Assembly (NCBI GenBank): GCA_028278125.1
Contig: JANQEY010000217.1
Span: 1-11,394 of the forward strand
Source: a bacterium
GTDB taxonomy: Bacteria; Electryoneota; Electryoneia; Electryoneales; Electryoneaceae
Reading direction: 5' to 3'
DNA length: 11,394 bases
Shown: piece by piece, positions 1 to 7,089 of the stretch
How the letters are laid out: each line of letters begins with the position of its first letter
Position numbering within the stretch: the first letter of the stretch is position 1
Made by a program: the position numbers and the translations under genes
The notes under the pieces: model-generated
The model's database searches: none
What the model was told of the DNA's origin: nothing
The model's input: only the letters and a program-made list of their open reading frames with translations

Positions 1-1
1 A

Positions 2-271
2 AAGATGGCTGACAGTGGAAAAGTAGACGCGGTAATAGGATTAGGCACAATTATCAGGGGTGCGACAAGCCACTACGATCATGTTGCCAATGAAGTAACC
101 AAAGGGCTGGCGCAGGTTTCCATGGAGGGCAATGTCCCGGTTATTTACGGAATCGTCACCGCTGAAAATATTGAACAGGCTATTGAACGTGCGGGAACTA
201 AAGCAGGCAACCGTGGTTTTGCTGCTGCTCAATCGGCAATTGAGATGGTGAATCTGTACGAACAAATTTAG
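2..271 (+). CDS. ribH: 6,7-dimethyl-8-ribityllumazine synthase, C-terminal part (5' end outside window)
   Basis: This enzyme condenses 5-amino-6-(D-ribitylamino)uracil with 3,4-dihydroxy-2-butanone 4-phosphate to give 6,7-dimethyl-8-ribityllumazine, the next-to-last step of riboflavin synthesis. It is cytoplasmic and usually forms pentamers or 60-mer shells. Visible family signatures are the core strand and loop [20 protein letters not shown], with the conserved RGAT-H segment whose histidine is the proposed general acid/base, and the C-terminal [15 protein letters not shown] segment, whose arginine and lysine lie at the phosphate-binding part of the active site. The reading frame is open to the first base of the window (an AAG codon at 2-4 precedes the ATG at 5). 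That ATG is therefore internal: 89 of the roughly 155 residues usual for the family are present, and the missing part lies to the left. The gene ends in TAG. No hairpin terminator is evident after it, so readthrough toward the next gene is possible. Confidence 0.95.
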   Translation, partial: KMADSGKVDAVIGLGTIIRGATSHYDHVANEVTKGLAQVSMEGNVPVIYGIVTAENIEQAIERAGTKAGNRGFAAAQSAIEMVNLYEQI

Positions 272-333
272 TTCGAGCACCAAGACTGCAGTTGGATCAA
301 AAACCGGTATCCGGGAGTACAATTACTTATTCG

Positions 334-347
334 ATTACATATGTAAT
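334..347. promoter_or_regulatory. Perfect 14-bp palindrome between ribH and the propeller gene
   Basis: ATTACATATGTAAT is a perfect inverted repeat with no central spacer, lying 63 bp after the ribH stop and 40 bp before the TAGTTTTA element. The size and symmetry suit a small dimeric DNA-binding protein, but the sequence is AT-rich and the match could be chance. There is no T-run after it, so it is not a terminator. Operator function is inference only. Confidence 0.2.
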
Positions 348-367
348 GTTTACAAACTCCCAGCCAA

Positions 368-394
368 TTGGACAGCAGGAGCAGAATAGTTTTA
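368..394 (+). promoter_or_regulatory. Possible promoter of the PorZ-like gene (TTG ... TAGTTTTA)
   Basis: The octamer TAGTTTTA at 387-394, 86 nt before the ATG, is identical to the putative -7 element found upstream of both giant genes on the other strand, and it fits the Bacteroidetes -7 consensus TAnnTTTG except for its last base. The nearest upstream TTG (368-370) is 16 nt away rather than the 20 nt seen in the two other promoters, so the -33 part is doubtful. A second candidate pair is TTG at 395-397 with TATCTTTT at 414-421. Confidence 0.3.
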
Positions 395-472
395 TTGATC
401 CTGGTTTAGAAAGTATCTTTTCCATTAATTCACGAGTATAATCTCAAATCTGAAAAAAACCAGAGGGACTAG

Positions 473-2827
473 ATGCGTCGTTTTTCTTCAGCAATAATAA
501 TTCCTATCCTGTTTTTCCTGGCAATGAATTTACCTGTGTCCGCACAAAACTGGCAGACAATAACTTCGGGCTGGCATCCGCAACGGATAGCTTCAAGCGA
601 AGAAGGTATCTGGGCTGCATCAGACGGGGGATTATTCTTTATAAACCCAGGCAGCCGGGAAATAGAGCTGAGAAACAAAGATTATGGCTTTTTTGATAAC
701 AGCATTAACGTTGTAAAAGTTGAACCCGAAACAGGAATTATCTGGATCGGTTATTTGAATGGTGTAATCGAACGGTATGATCCTTCTTCTGGTGAGATTG
801 TTCAAGGTATCCTGGATTTTTATACTAATCCCGATGTTTTTACAATATCTGATATCTCGTTTTCTTCAGACGCCGTTTTTATTGCTACTGATATCGGTGT
901 AAGCAAGCTGGAAAAATTGGATGATAATATCTACATCATCCGTGAAACCTACCGTGATTTTGGTGCCTGGCTTCAACCAACCAAGATCTGGAGAGTTCAT
1001 GTCGCTGAAAACTATTTATACGCAGGAAGCGATTTTGGACTGGCAGTCGTAGACCTGGAAACAAACCTGATTGATCCCTCGAATTGGGCTCTTTACGATA
1101 TCGGCGATGAGATTCCCCTCAATGACGATCCTGAAGGCACATATGTCAATTTTATCGGTGACGCTGGTGGGGACATCTATTTCGGACTATACCGTGTCCA
1201 GCTGTATCGATTAAGGAATAACAACTTCAGCACAATTCAACCAAACACCTGGACCTATGGGATTACCTCCGGTGACGATGGATCTGTATATATCGCCAGC
1301 AACAGGGGTATAGGCCTGATGAACGAGGAGGGCAACAGGTGGGAATACCTTTTGCCGGATTCCATCAGGGCTCGTGATTTGACCTGGGCTTTTGGTTCAT
1401 TGTGGACTACTTTCGTCTCCGGGAAAGGATACCAGGGCGGAATCGCCCGGTACACTGGTGAATCTCTAGAGTTCTTCTATACAAACACACCCGGTGGTAA
1501 CCAAGTAAATGAGGTTGCTGTATCACCAAGTGGTGAATTATGGATGACAGCTGCTGGTGAAGAATCTGTTAAGGGTGCTTACCTGTTGCGTGATGGCACC
1601 TGGTACCCGTTCTCATCAATCGACCTGGTCTCCCAGTCGTTCATATATACTCTCTTCGCCCTCGGTTTTGATGATCGTGGAGGAACGTGGGTGGGAACAC
1701 GCGGCAGAGGATTGATGAATATCAGGGAAGAGAATGATGAGTTTGTTGTAGAGTATTTTAACGCTTCCGATACAACCGGTGCACGTATTGATCATATGGA
1801 GGAAGCGAACGAAAACTTTGTCCTGGTAAGTGGATTTGAGATTGAGCCGGGCAAAGGTGTCTGGATGACAAATACTTACGCTGATGATGAAAAGGCTCTG
1901 GTGTTTATTCCACTGGAATGGTATGATAATCCATCCGTTGAGTGGACCAGGTATGGTCGTCCAGATTATCCCGAGACAAATGAACTGCGAAATATTGTGC
2001 GAGATAACAGCGGCAGATTGTGGATTTCATCTTTTGAGCCGGGTGATGTAAACTCGCTGGTAATTTTTGATCCTAACGGTACACCAGATGATCCAACAGA
2101 TGATTTAGCCAGTAAACAGTTTCAATTCAGAACAGAAATCGGATTTGACGTAGCAGAAGACCTTGACCTGGATAAAGATGGAGTTCTCTGGCTGGCTACA
2201 ACTTCCGGCCTGTTTTATGTGGATACAAATATTGAATCACCCACCAGCAATGATTTTTATGTCATGACCGGCTACCACGGCGAGGATGTGACATCTGTTA
2301 CAGTAGATCCTCTAAATCATGTCTGGGTGGGAACAGCGGGTAATATTGCCGGATTAAGTGTTTTGGATGAAGACAGGTATACCTGGATGAACTACTATAC
2401 AAGCAGGGATGGTCAATACCCGAGCCAGCTTGTAGACGATGAAATCACCTGCCTGGATTTTAATGACTATAGCGGTGAACTGTATATAGGAACAAACAAG
2501 GGTTTATCTATATTATCTACTCCGTACCGTAAAGTCGGAAACGAGCTGGGTGAAATCGAAGTTCGACCTCAGCCTTTTTTCGTCGGTGATGATGAGGATG
2601 TAAAACTTACTTTTGTCAATGAAAGCCTGGTTGCTGACGCGAAAGTTAAGATTTTTACACCTTCAGGACGGTTGATGCGTGAACTGAGCTTTGATGAGGT
2701 ATCGGTAGATGGATGGGATGGTAAACGTGATGACGGTGAATATGTTGCCAGCGGTGTATACCTGATAGTCGTAACCGAACCGGGCGGAGAATCAAAAGTT
2801 GGGAAAGTGGCTGTTGTGAGAAAATGA
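473..2827 (+). CDS. Secreted double beta-propeller protein with C-terminal FlgD/T9SS-CTD-like domain, PorZ-like
   Basis: The product is 784 residues. It has a signal peptide (RR, then a hydrophobic stretch, then PVSAQ at about residue 25), so it is exported across the inner membrane. Residues ~35-685 are a chain of two-component-regulator-type propeller repeats, seen as GIWAASDGGLFFI (45-57), IIWIGYLNG (89-97), VYIASNRGIGLM (272-283), TWVGTRGRGLM (405-415), RLWISS (515-520), VLWLATTSGLFYV (571-583), HVWVGTAG (616-623) and LYIGTNKGLSIL (670-681). Residues ~696-784 are a beta-sandwich like the FlgD/T9SS C-terminal domain (VKIFTPSGRLMREL, WDGKRDDGEYVASGVYLI). There is no kinase or DNA-binding domain, so it is not a hybrid sensor. 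Length and architecture resemble PorZ, the roughly 780-residue propeller protein of the T9SS attachment complex that works with the sortase PorU. The neighbouring genes encode T9SS cargo, which supports this. A generic surface propeller protein is the main alternative. The start is supported by an AGAGGGA ribosome site 4 nt upstream. Confidence 0.9.
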   Translation: MRRFSSAIIIPILFFLAMNLPVSAQNWQTITSGWHPQRIASSEEGIWAASDGGLFFINPGSREIELRNKDYGFFDNSINVVKVEPETGIIWIGYLNGVIERYDPSSGEIVQGILDFYTNPDVFTISDISFSSDAVFIATDIGVSKLEKLDDNIYIIRETYRDFGAWLQPTKIWRVHVAENYLYAGSDFGLAVVDLETNLIDPSNWALYDIGDEIPLNDDPEGTYVNFIGDAGGDIYFGLYRVQLYRLRNNNFSTIQPNTWTYGITSGDDGSVYIASNRGIGLMNEEGNRWEYLLPDSIRARDLTWAFGSLWTTFVSGKGYQGGIARYTGESLEFFYTNTPGGNQVNEVAVSPSGELWMTAAGEESVKGAYLLRDGTWYPFSSIDLVSQSFIYTLFALGFDDRGGTWVGTRGRGLMNIREENDEFVVEYFNASDTTGARIDHMEEANENFVLVSGFEIEPGKGVWMTNTYADDEKALVFIPLEWYDNPSVEWTRYGRPDYPETNELRNIVRDNSGRLWISSFEPGDVNSLVIFDPNGTPDDPTDDLASKQFQFRTEIGFDVAEDLDLDKDGVLWLATTSGLFYVDTNIESPTSNDFYVMTGYHGEDVTSVTVDPLNHVWVGTAGNIAGLSVLDEDRYTWMNYYTSRDGQYPSQLVDDEITCLDFNDYSGELYIGTNKGLSILSTPYRKVGNELGEIEVRPQPFFVGDDEDVKLTFVNESLVADAKVKIFTPSGRLMRELSFDEVSVDGWDGKRDDGEYVASGVYLIVVTEPGGESKVGKVAVVRK

Positions 2828-2848
2828 ATCAGGTAAATTATTGTGAAT

Positions 2849-2884
2849 AAAAAAGAGCGGATGAGTTTTCATCCGCTCTTTTTT
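2849..2884. terminator. Bidirectional intrinsic terminator between convergent genes
   Basis: A perfect 12-bp stem (AAGAGCGGATGA / TCATCCGCTCTT) closes a 4-nt loop (GTTT, 2865-2868), and flanking A and T runs extend the pairing to 16 bp. Seven T residues (2879-2885) follow the stem on the plus strand. Six A residues (2849-2854) give a U-run on the minus strand. It sits 21 bp after the PorZ-like gene stop and 13 bp from the stop of the 1307-residue gene, so it can end both transcripts. Confidence 0.93.
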
Positions 2885-2897
2885 TAATAGGTGAAAA

Positions 2898-5800
2898 TTA
2901 TTTCAGCAACAACATCTTCCTGATCTGGTTAAATTCAGGTGTTACGATCTTGTAGAAGTAGATACCGCTTCCCAGGTTTTCAGCGTTAAATGATACCTCG
3001 TGGAAGCCGGGCATGAAGGATTGATCGACAAGTGACATCACTTCACGTCCAAGGATATCATAAACAACCAGTTTAACATGTTGAGCCGTAACCAGGTCGA
3101 ACCTGATTGTTGTATTCGGGTTAAACGGGTTGGGATAGTTCTGATGCAGGGCGAATTTCTGCGGAAGCGCGTTTCCTTCCTCGACATCATCCTCAAAACT
3201 GGCGACGGTGATAGTAATATCCATCACCGGTGGATTAGCCCATCGTTCACCACCGAAGACAACCTCAGCGTATAATTCCATACCCTCTTCTATCTCGGGA
3301 ACGTCATCGGCTTTCCTCAGATCGGCTGTGATCACGAGGGTTTCTTCACCACCTGATTCAATTGATCCGCCGGATGGTTCCAGCCAGATCCAGGATGGAG
3401 GAGAGTATATACCTTCCCAGATATCGACATAGTCAATCGGGGTCTGGTGGACGGTTGTGATGTGCCAGTAATCGTTGCGCCATCCCATTGAAATATCCAT
3501 ACCGGCCGAGGAACTGTTTTCCTCTGCCGGGTAGACTTCAAATGTATTCATGTCGTATTCCATTGTCTCAGGATTATACTTGAATACATATCCACCCTGG
3601 CCGGGATTAGCCATGTCATGAGCTATCAGCCAGATTTTATATCCATTGGGATCAAGCGGCATATAAGCCATCCCGGAAACCGACATCTCTTCGGGTTCCA
3701 GGTTCAATTCCGTCACTTCACCTGAAGTAATATCGACAACAGCAAAGTCACTGTTCCATTCACGGAGGTATAGCGAATGAGTTTCGAAATCATATGCCAC
3801 AGCATTTGGTCCGAAGTTCACTGAAGTAACCAGGTTATATTCAGAGAAATGCGGGGTGAAGCTGAATACACTTCCTTCACTGTTAGCACCATAGAGAAGA
3901 TGTTCATCGGCGTTATAGGCAATGTCGTAAACACCTACTCCATTACCGTCGAGAAGATCCTCAGGGTATGAGTACGAATAGAACAGATTACCCTGGTGGT
4001 TGAAGGAGTGGAGCATATTTTGACCGGTTTCTTCATCCATATATCTGCCGGACACATAGATGGAATCGGCGGTAATAACCGCGCCGGTAATTCCATCATT
4101 CGCTGTAGGTGATTGAACATCTATTCCAGCGATAATATCCCATGTTTCATCAAGTTCATTCCCGCGGTTACCGTCAAATCCCGGACCATAGATTACTCGA
4201 ACATAAGCATCCCACTCGAGTAATCCTGAGCCAACGCTTTCGATCAGGAATGCTTCATTTCCCGTGGTATCGCCCCAATCCGGGTGAATATTTACCATCA
4301 ATTCCAGGGCAGTTGTTTCCAGCTCACCGTCAGGGAAAAGCATTGGCATCCCACTGGCGTTAGTGAAATCGAGAGTTACAGTGTCGGCATCAGGAATAAC
4401 AAAGTCGTACGCAATTTCCGGCCAGTAAAACGGATAATCACAGATCAGGTTAAATGTATCTGCTGGTGCGTTCAAGAGGAAATAATAACCTTCCGCATTG
4501 GTAAATGCTTCGAACCTGGGAATATCTTCAAGATACACCCTGGCACCTTGCAGCGGTTGATCATCATGATCGAGAACATATCCTTCAACACATCCGTAGT
4601 TGTCAGGACGAACTCCCCATATTTCGAGGTTGTCCAGCGCGACACCGTAACTGTTACTCCAGTCATCAGCGCCGAAGCTGAACATGACGTGGAATGAATC
4701 GGATTCCGCATATGCTGAAAGATCAATCTGAACCTCTTCCCATTGACCAACCATACCGGTGAATCCCTGCTCTCCACCAAGTCCCGCAATTGTGCCATCA
4801 TAACCTGCCATAGGCTCAACGACAGTCCAGGTTTCCCTGTTATCATCGGATATTTTCAGGTTATAGCCATCACCCCAGTTAAACTGCATCCAGTGATAGT
4901 AGCGGATAAACGGTGTTCCCATAATAACCCAGCCGTGTGTACTCTCCAGGTCGTCTGTTTGGCCGTTTACATAGAAGGCATTGAGGATGGTAGCCCAGCA
5001 GTATTCTGTCCCATCGTATCCGCCGTTAGGACCAAACTGCGGCGATCCCCACTGCCATGTTATTCCTTCATGGTCAAACGGGTTAGGTTGTTCAGGTTCC
5101 ATATCCGGTTCAAAACTTGTCCAGAAAGGTGGAAGTCCAATAAGTTGTGGGTCTGCAGTCTCTTCCATGGAGCTGTTTGGTACTTCATCGCGGGCAAATA
5201 TCGAATAGGCGTAGTAACCGGGTTCGGGCACCTGGTCTTCAAACATCGCGCCTTCATTAGCAGGAATTATTGCCAGCAATTCACCGCTCCTGAACAGTCG
5301 GTATTCTGCAAGATCAACAAGATCAGTGCCGTCTTCATTCTCATTCGGTGGGGTCCAGGCGATTGTAGCTGTAAGTGCCTGGTTGTTGATATTTGTTACC
5401 TGCAGATTCGAAGGTGCCGCGGGCGGCATATTGAACATAACATCATAAACAAGGCTTGGATCAGATTCTATTTCCTCACCCGCGCTGTCAACTGTAGCAG
5501 AGATATAGAGCTGGAATTCCGTGTTTTCGAAATCGGTTCCCATTACCAGGTCATAGGTATCTACAGTCACGAGTTCAGCGTTATCCTGGGTCCAGGTTAC
5601 TCCATCATCGGTCGAATAAAAAATATTAAATCCAAGGAATTCGTCGAGTTCGTTTTCACCCCCATTATCAGGAATGAGATGTTCATAAGTACCGGGCTCA
5701 TCCATCTCGAGCATAATCGAGTTATCGCTGTAACCACTCCATGTTCTGATTGAGGGAGGTGTACGAGGTGAAACTTCCACCAGGACAAAATCCACGACCT

Positions 5801-6017
5801 GGTCATCGTCTTCATCTTCCCATTCGATCCCCGGAACCTCGGCATGTTCGTATCCGTCAGCATGGCATACGACTGTGAATGGTTGGTTGTCAATATTGAA
5901 TACACCAAAATGGTAATCACCGAATTCATCTGTCTCGCCATGAAATCCGGGATCTTCCATCATATAGATATATGCATCTTCAATAGGATCGCCGTCTTCA
6001 TTTTCAACATGTCCACT
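2898..6017 (-). repeat. Diverged tandem duplicate, copy 1 (shared scaffold coding tract)
   Basis: Codons 269-1307 of this gene align with codons 301-1341 of the next gene, with only one visible length change: two extra residues in the second copy near its residue 420. By eye, sampled blocks are about 70 to 96 percent identical in protein, while silent positions differ often. The alignment fails abruptly upstream of the SGHVE motif, so the heads are not part of the repeat. Confidence 0.93.
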
Positions 6018-6821
6018 GATCTGGTACCTTGTATGGGTCAGTGAATATTCAAACATTCGTTCAGGGATTAATTGCGATCCACCTTCATTACCCCAATTGT
6101 AAAGATATTCGGTGGTCATAGTTGAAACGACCACGTGACCTCCTCCATAATCATACTCAATCAGAGTTGGGTCACCGTTGGCTTCTTCATTCTCAACTAG
6201 AATGGTCGCGTTATCGGGATAGGTTGTTATAATTCCATGGTTAGCCCAGTTCCCTGTCAGAGGTTCCACTAAGTCAATCAAAATCGGATGTTCATCCTGA
6301 CCTTCTGCTATGTAGTTGTTATTCCGATTATCAATATTTGTATAGGTTGTTCCATCCCATAATTCCCATGGTGGGTTATGAGAATTTGTGCCACCATGGA
6401 ACTGTAACCATCCACCACCATCGACATATTCCTCCAGAGCGTCCATGTTTGCGTTCAAGTCGGTATAAAACGGCTCCCACTGACATCCAGATACAATAAT
6501 TACAAAGTATTGTGATAAATCAACACCATCGATATCATCTGAGGTCATGATATCATATTCAACATCATCATATGAATCCAGTATGGTTGTGTTTGCGGCA
6601 CCCCAGCCTGATTGGGCGTTCCTTATCAGTAAAACCGGTATCTGATCGAGTTCATTACCACCACCCGGTCTGTTACGATCATCCGGAATAATGATATTTT
6701 CGTTTGGTGCATCAGACCGTGGAATTACCAGCGTCTGAGATTCAACTCCTGGTGTCGCTAAAGAAACTGATGCGACAGCTATCAGCAAGAGAATTACAAC
6801 AAACCAAGAAATAGTTCTCAT
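2898..6821 (-). CDS. Giant secreted multi-domain protein with amidotransferase-like head and T9SS type A sorting domain
   Basis: The product is 1307 residues. Order of modules: signal peptide (1-~23); a Rossmann/flavodoxin-like head (~61-262) with IPVLLIRNAQSGWG, YFVIIVSG and LEEYVDGGGWLQFHGG, resembling class I glutamine amidotransferase/ThuA-type domains; a carboxypeptidase-regulatory-like domain (~266-349, SGHVENEDGDPIEDAYIY); two fibronectin-III-like domains (~354-465 and ~467-560); a MAM/jelly-roll domain (~565-737); a second carboxypeptidase-regulatory-like domain (~741-820); an Ig-like segment interrupted by a propeller-like stretch (~825-1110) and resumed at ~1141-1207; and a T9SS sorting domain (~1218-1307) with QNYPNPFNP and a KMLLLK end. 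No protease HExxH or other full catalytic motif is visible. It is probably displayed on or released from the cell surface, as an adhesin or ligand-binding protein (inference). The start is well set: AGGAGT lies 5 nt upstream. It is a tandem paralogue of the 7090-11115 gene. Confidence 0.95.
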   Translation of the reverse strand: MRTISWFVVILLLIAVASVSLATPGVESQTLVIPRSDAPNENIIIPDDRNRPGGGNELDQIPVLLIRNAQSGWGAANTTILDSYDDVEYDIMTSDDIDGVDLSQYFVIIVSGCQWEPFYTDLNANMDALEEYVDGGGWLQFHGGTNSHNPPWELWDGTTYTNIDNRNNNYIAEGQDEHPILIDLVEPLTGNWANHGIITTYPDNATILVENEEANGDPTLIEYDYGGGHVVVSTMTTEYLYNWGNEGGSQLIPERMFEYSLTHTRYQISGHVENEDGDPIEDAYIYMMEDPGFHGETDEFGDYHFGVFNIDNQPFTVVCHADGYEHAEVPGIEWEDEDDDQVVDFVLVEVSPRTPPSIRTWSGYSDNSIMLEMDEPGTYEHLIPDNGGENELDEFLGFNIFYSTDDGVTWTQDNAELVTVDTYDLVMGTDFENTEFQLYISATVDSAGEEIESDPSLVYDVMFNMPPAAPSNLQVTNINNQALTATIAWTPPNENEDGTDLVDLAEYRLFRSGELLAIIPANEGAMFEDQVPEPGYYAYSIFARDEVPNSSMEETADPQLIGLPPFWTSFEPDMEPEQPNPFDHEGITWQWGSPQFGPNGGYDGTEYCWATILNAFYVNGQTDDLESTHGWVIMGTPFIRYYHWMQFNWGDGYNLKISDDNRETWTVVEPMAGYDGTIAGLGGEQGFTGMVGQWEEVQIDLSAYAESDSFHVMFSFGADDWSNSYGVALDNLEIWGVRPDNYGCVEGYVLDHDDQPLQGARVYLEDIPRFEAFTNAEGYYFLLNAPADTFNLICDYPFYWPEIAYDFVIPDADTVTLDFTNASGMPMLFPDGELETTALELMVNIHPDWGDTTGNEAFLIESVGSGLLEWDAYVRVIYGPGFDGNRGNELDETWDIIAGIDVQSPTANDGITGAVITADSIYVSGRYMDEETGQNMLHSFNHQGNLFYSYSYPEDLLDGNGVGVYDIAYNADEHLLYGANSEGSVFSFTPHFSEYNLVTSVNFGPNAVAYDFETHSLYLREWNSDFAVVDITSGEVTELNLEPEEMSVSGMAYMPLDPNGYKIWLIAHDMANPGQGGYVFKYNPETMEYDMNTFEVYPAEENSSSAGMDISMGWRNDYWHITTVHQTPIDYVDIWEGIYSPPSWIWLEPSGGSIESGGEETLVITADLRKADDVPEIEEGMELYAEVVFGGERWANPPVMDITITVASFEDDVEEGNALPQKFALHQNYPNPFNPNTTIRFDLVTAQHVKLVVYDILGREVMSLVDQSFMPGFHEVSFNAENLGSGIYFYKIVTPEFNQIRKMLLLK

Positions 6822-6856
6822 CTTAGACTCCTAACGGTTTATCTATGAATTGTTCT

Positions 6857-6900
6857 CAGTTGTGACAGATGGAAAAATCAGGATCAAAGTAGGCGAGTGC
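6857..6900 (-). other. Leader segment partly conserved between the two paralogues
   Basis: In the untranslated leader, this stretch aligns with gaps to 11156-11182: GCACTCGC, then TGAT, CATCT, CAC and CTG on the minus strand, against GCACGC, TGAA, CATCT, CAC and CTG. It may be a remnant of the duplicated leader or a weak RNA element. No known riboswitch or T-box pattern is recognisable. Confidence 0.25.
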
Positions 6901-6937
6901 TGGTGTTGCCATCATGCGCAACTACCATCTTAAGTAA

Positions 6938-6968
6938 TAAAACTAAATGTTCAGCTATAATATTTCAA
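6938..6968 (-). promoter_or_regulatory. Putative Bacteroidetes-type promoter of the 1307-aa gene
   Basis: On the minus strand CTTG (TTG at 6968-6966) is followed after exactly 20 nt by TAGTTTTA (6945-6938). This fits the Bacteroidetes vegetative layout, a -33 TTG and a -7 TAnnTTTG. The same pair with the same 20-nt gap lies upstream of the sister gene, although the intervening bases differ. It predicts a leader of roughly 110 nt before the ATG at 6821. Confidence 0.6.
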
Positions 6969-7009
6969 GCTGTTTGGGTTTTTATTGAATATTTCTACTA
7001 TTACCGGCT

Positions 7010-7043
7010 CAAGAGAAAACCGGCGGTTAGTGTAACCGCCGGT
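7010..7043 (-). terminator. Intrinsic terminator of the 1341-aa gene
   Basis: A perfect 11-bp GC-rich stem (ACCGGCGGTTA at 7019-7029 with TAACCGCCGGT at 7033-7043) has a 3-nt loop. On the minus strand it is followed by TTTTCTCTT, a broken U-rich tract. It begins 46 nt after the stop of the gene at 7090. It separates the two giant genes into independent transcription units. Confidence 0.82.
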
Positions 7044-7089
7044 ATGCTTTTAAGCTTTTTTTGAGATTCTTAGCCTGTACAAAATCTAC

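Noticed and set aside
473..2827. Hybrid two-component sensor (propeller-type receptor)
   Set aside because: The propeller repeats are of the type found in such sensors, but there is no transmembrane segment after the signal peptide, no histidine kinase and no response-regulator domain; the protein ends in a CTD-like sandwich.
4743..5753. A 336-codon open frame on the plus strand inside the 1307-residue gene
   Set aside because: It lies wholly antisense to a gene whose reading frame is supported by domains and by its paralogue. Its translation has no recognisable domain and it has no convincing ribosome site. It is a by-product of the codon use of the true gene.
6856..6915. A 19-residue leader peptide (MMATPALAYFDPDFSICHN) on the minus strand before the 1307-residue gene
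   Set aside because: No good ribosome site precedes it and there is no counterpart frame in the matching leader of the sister gene, so chance is the simpler explanation.
6905..6922. Small hairpin (GTTGC / GCAAC, 8-nt loop) in the leader of the 1307-residue gene
   Set aside because: The stem is only 5 bp, has no T-run, and is not repeated in the other leader.
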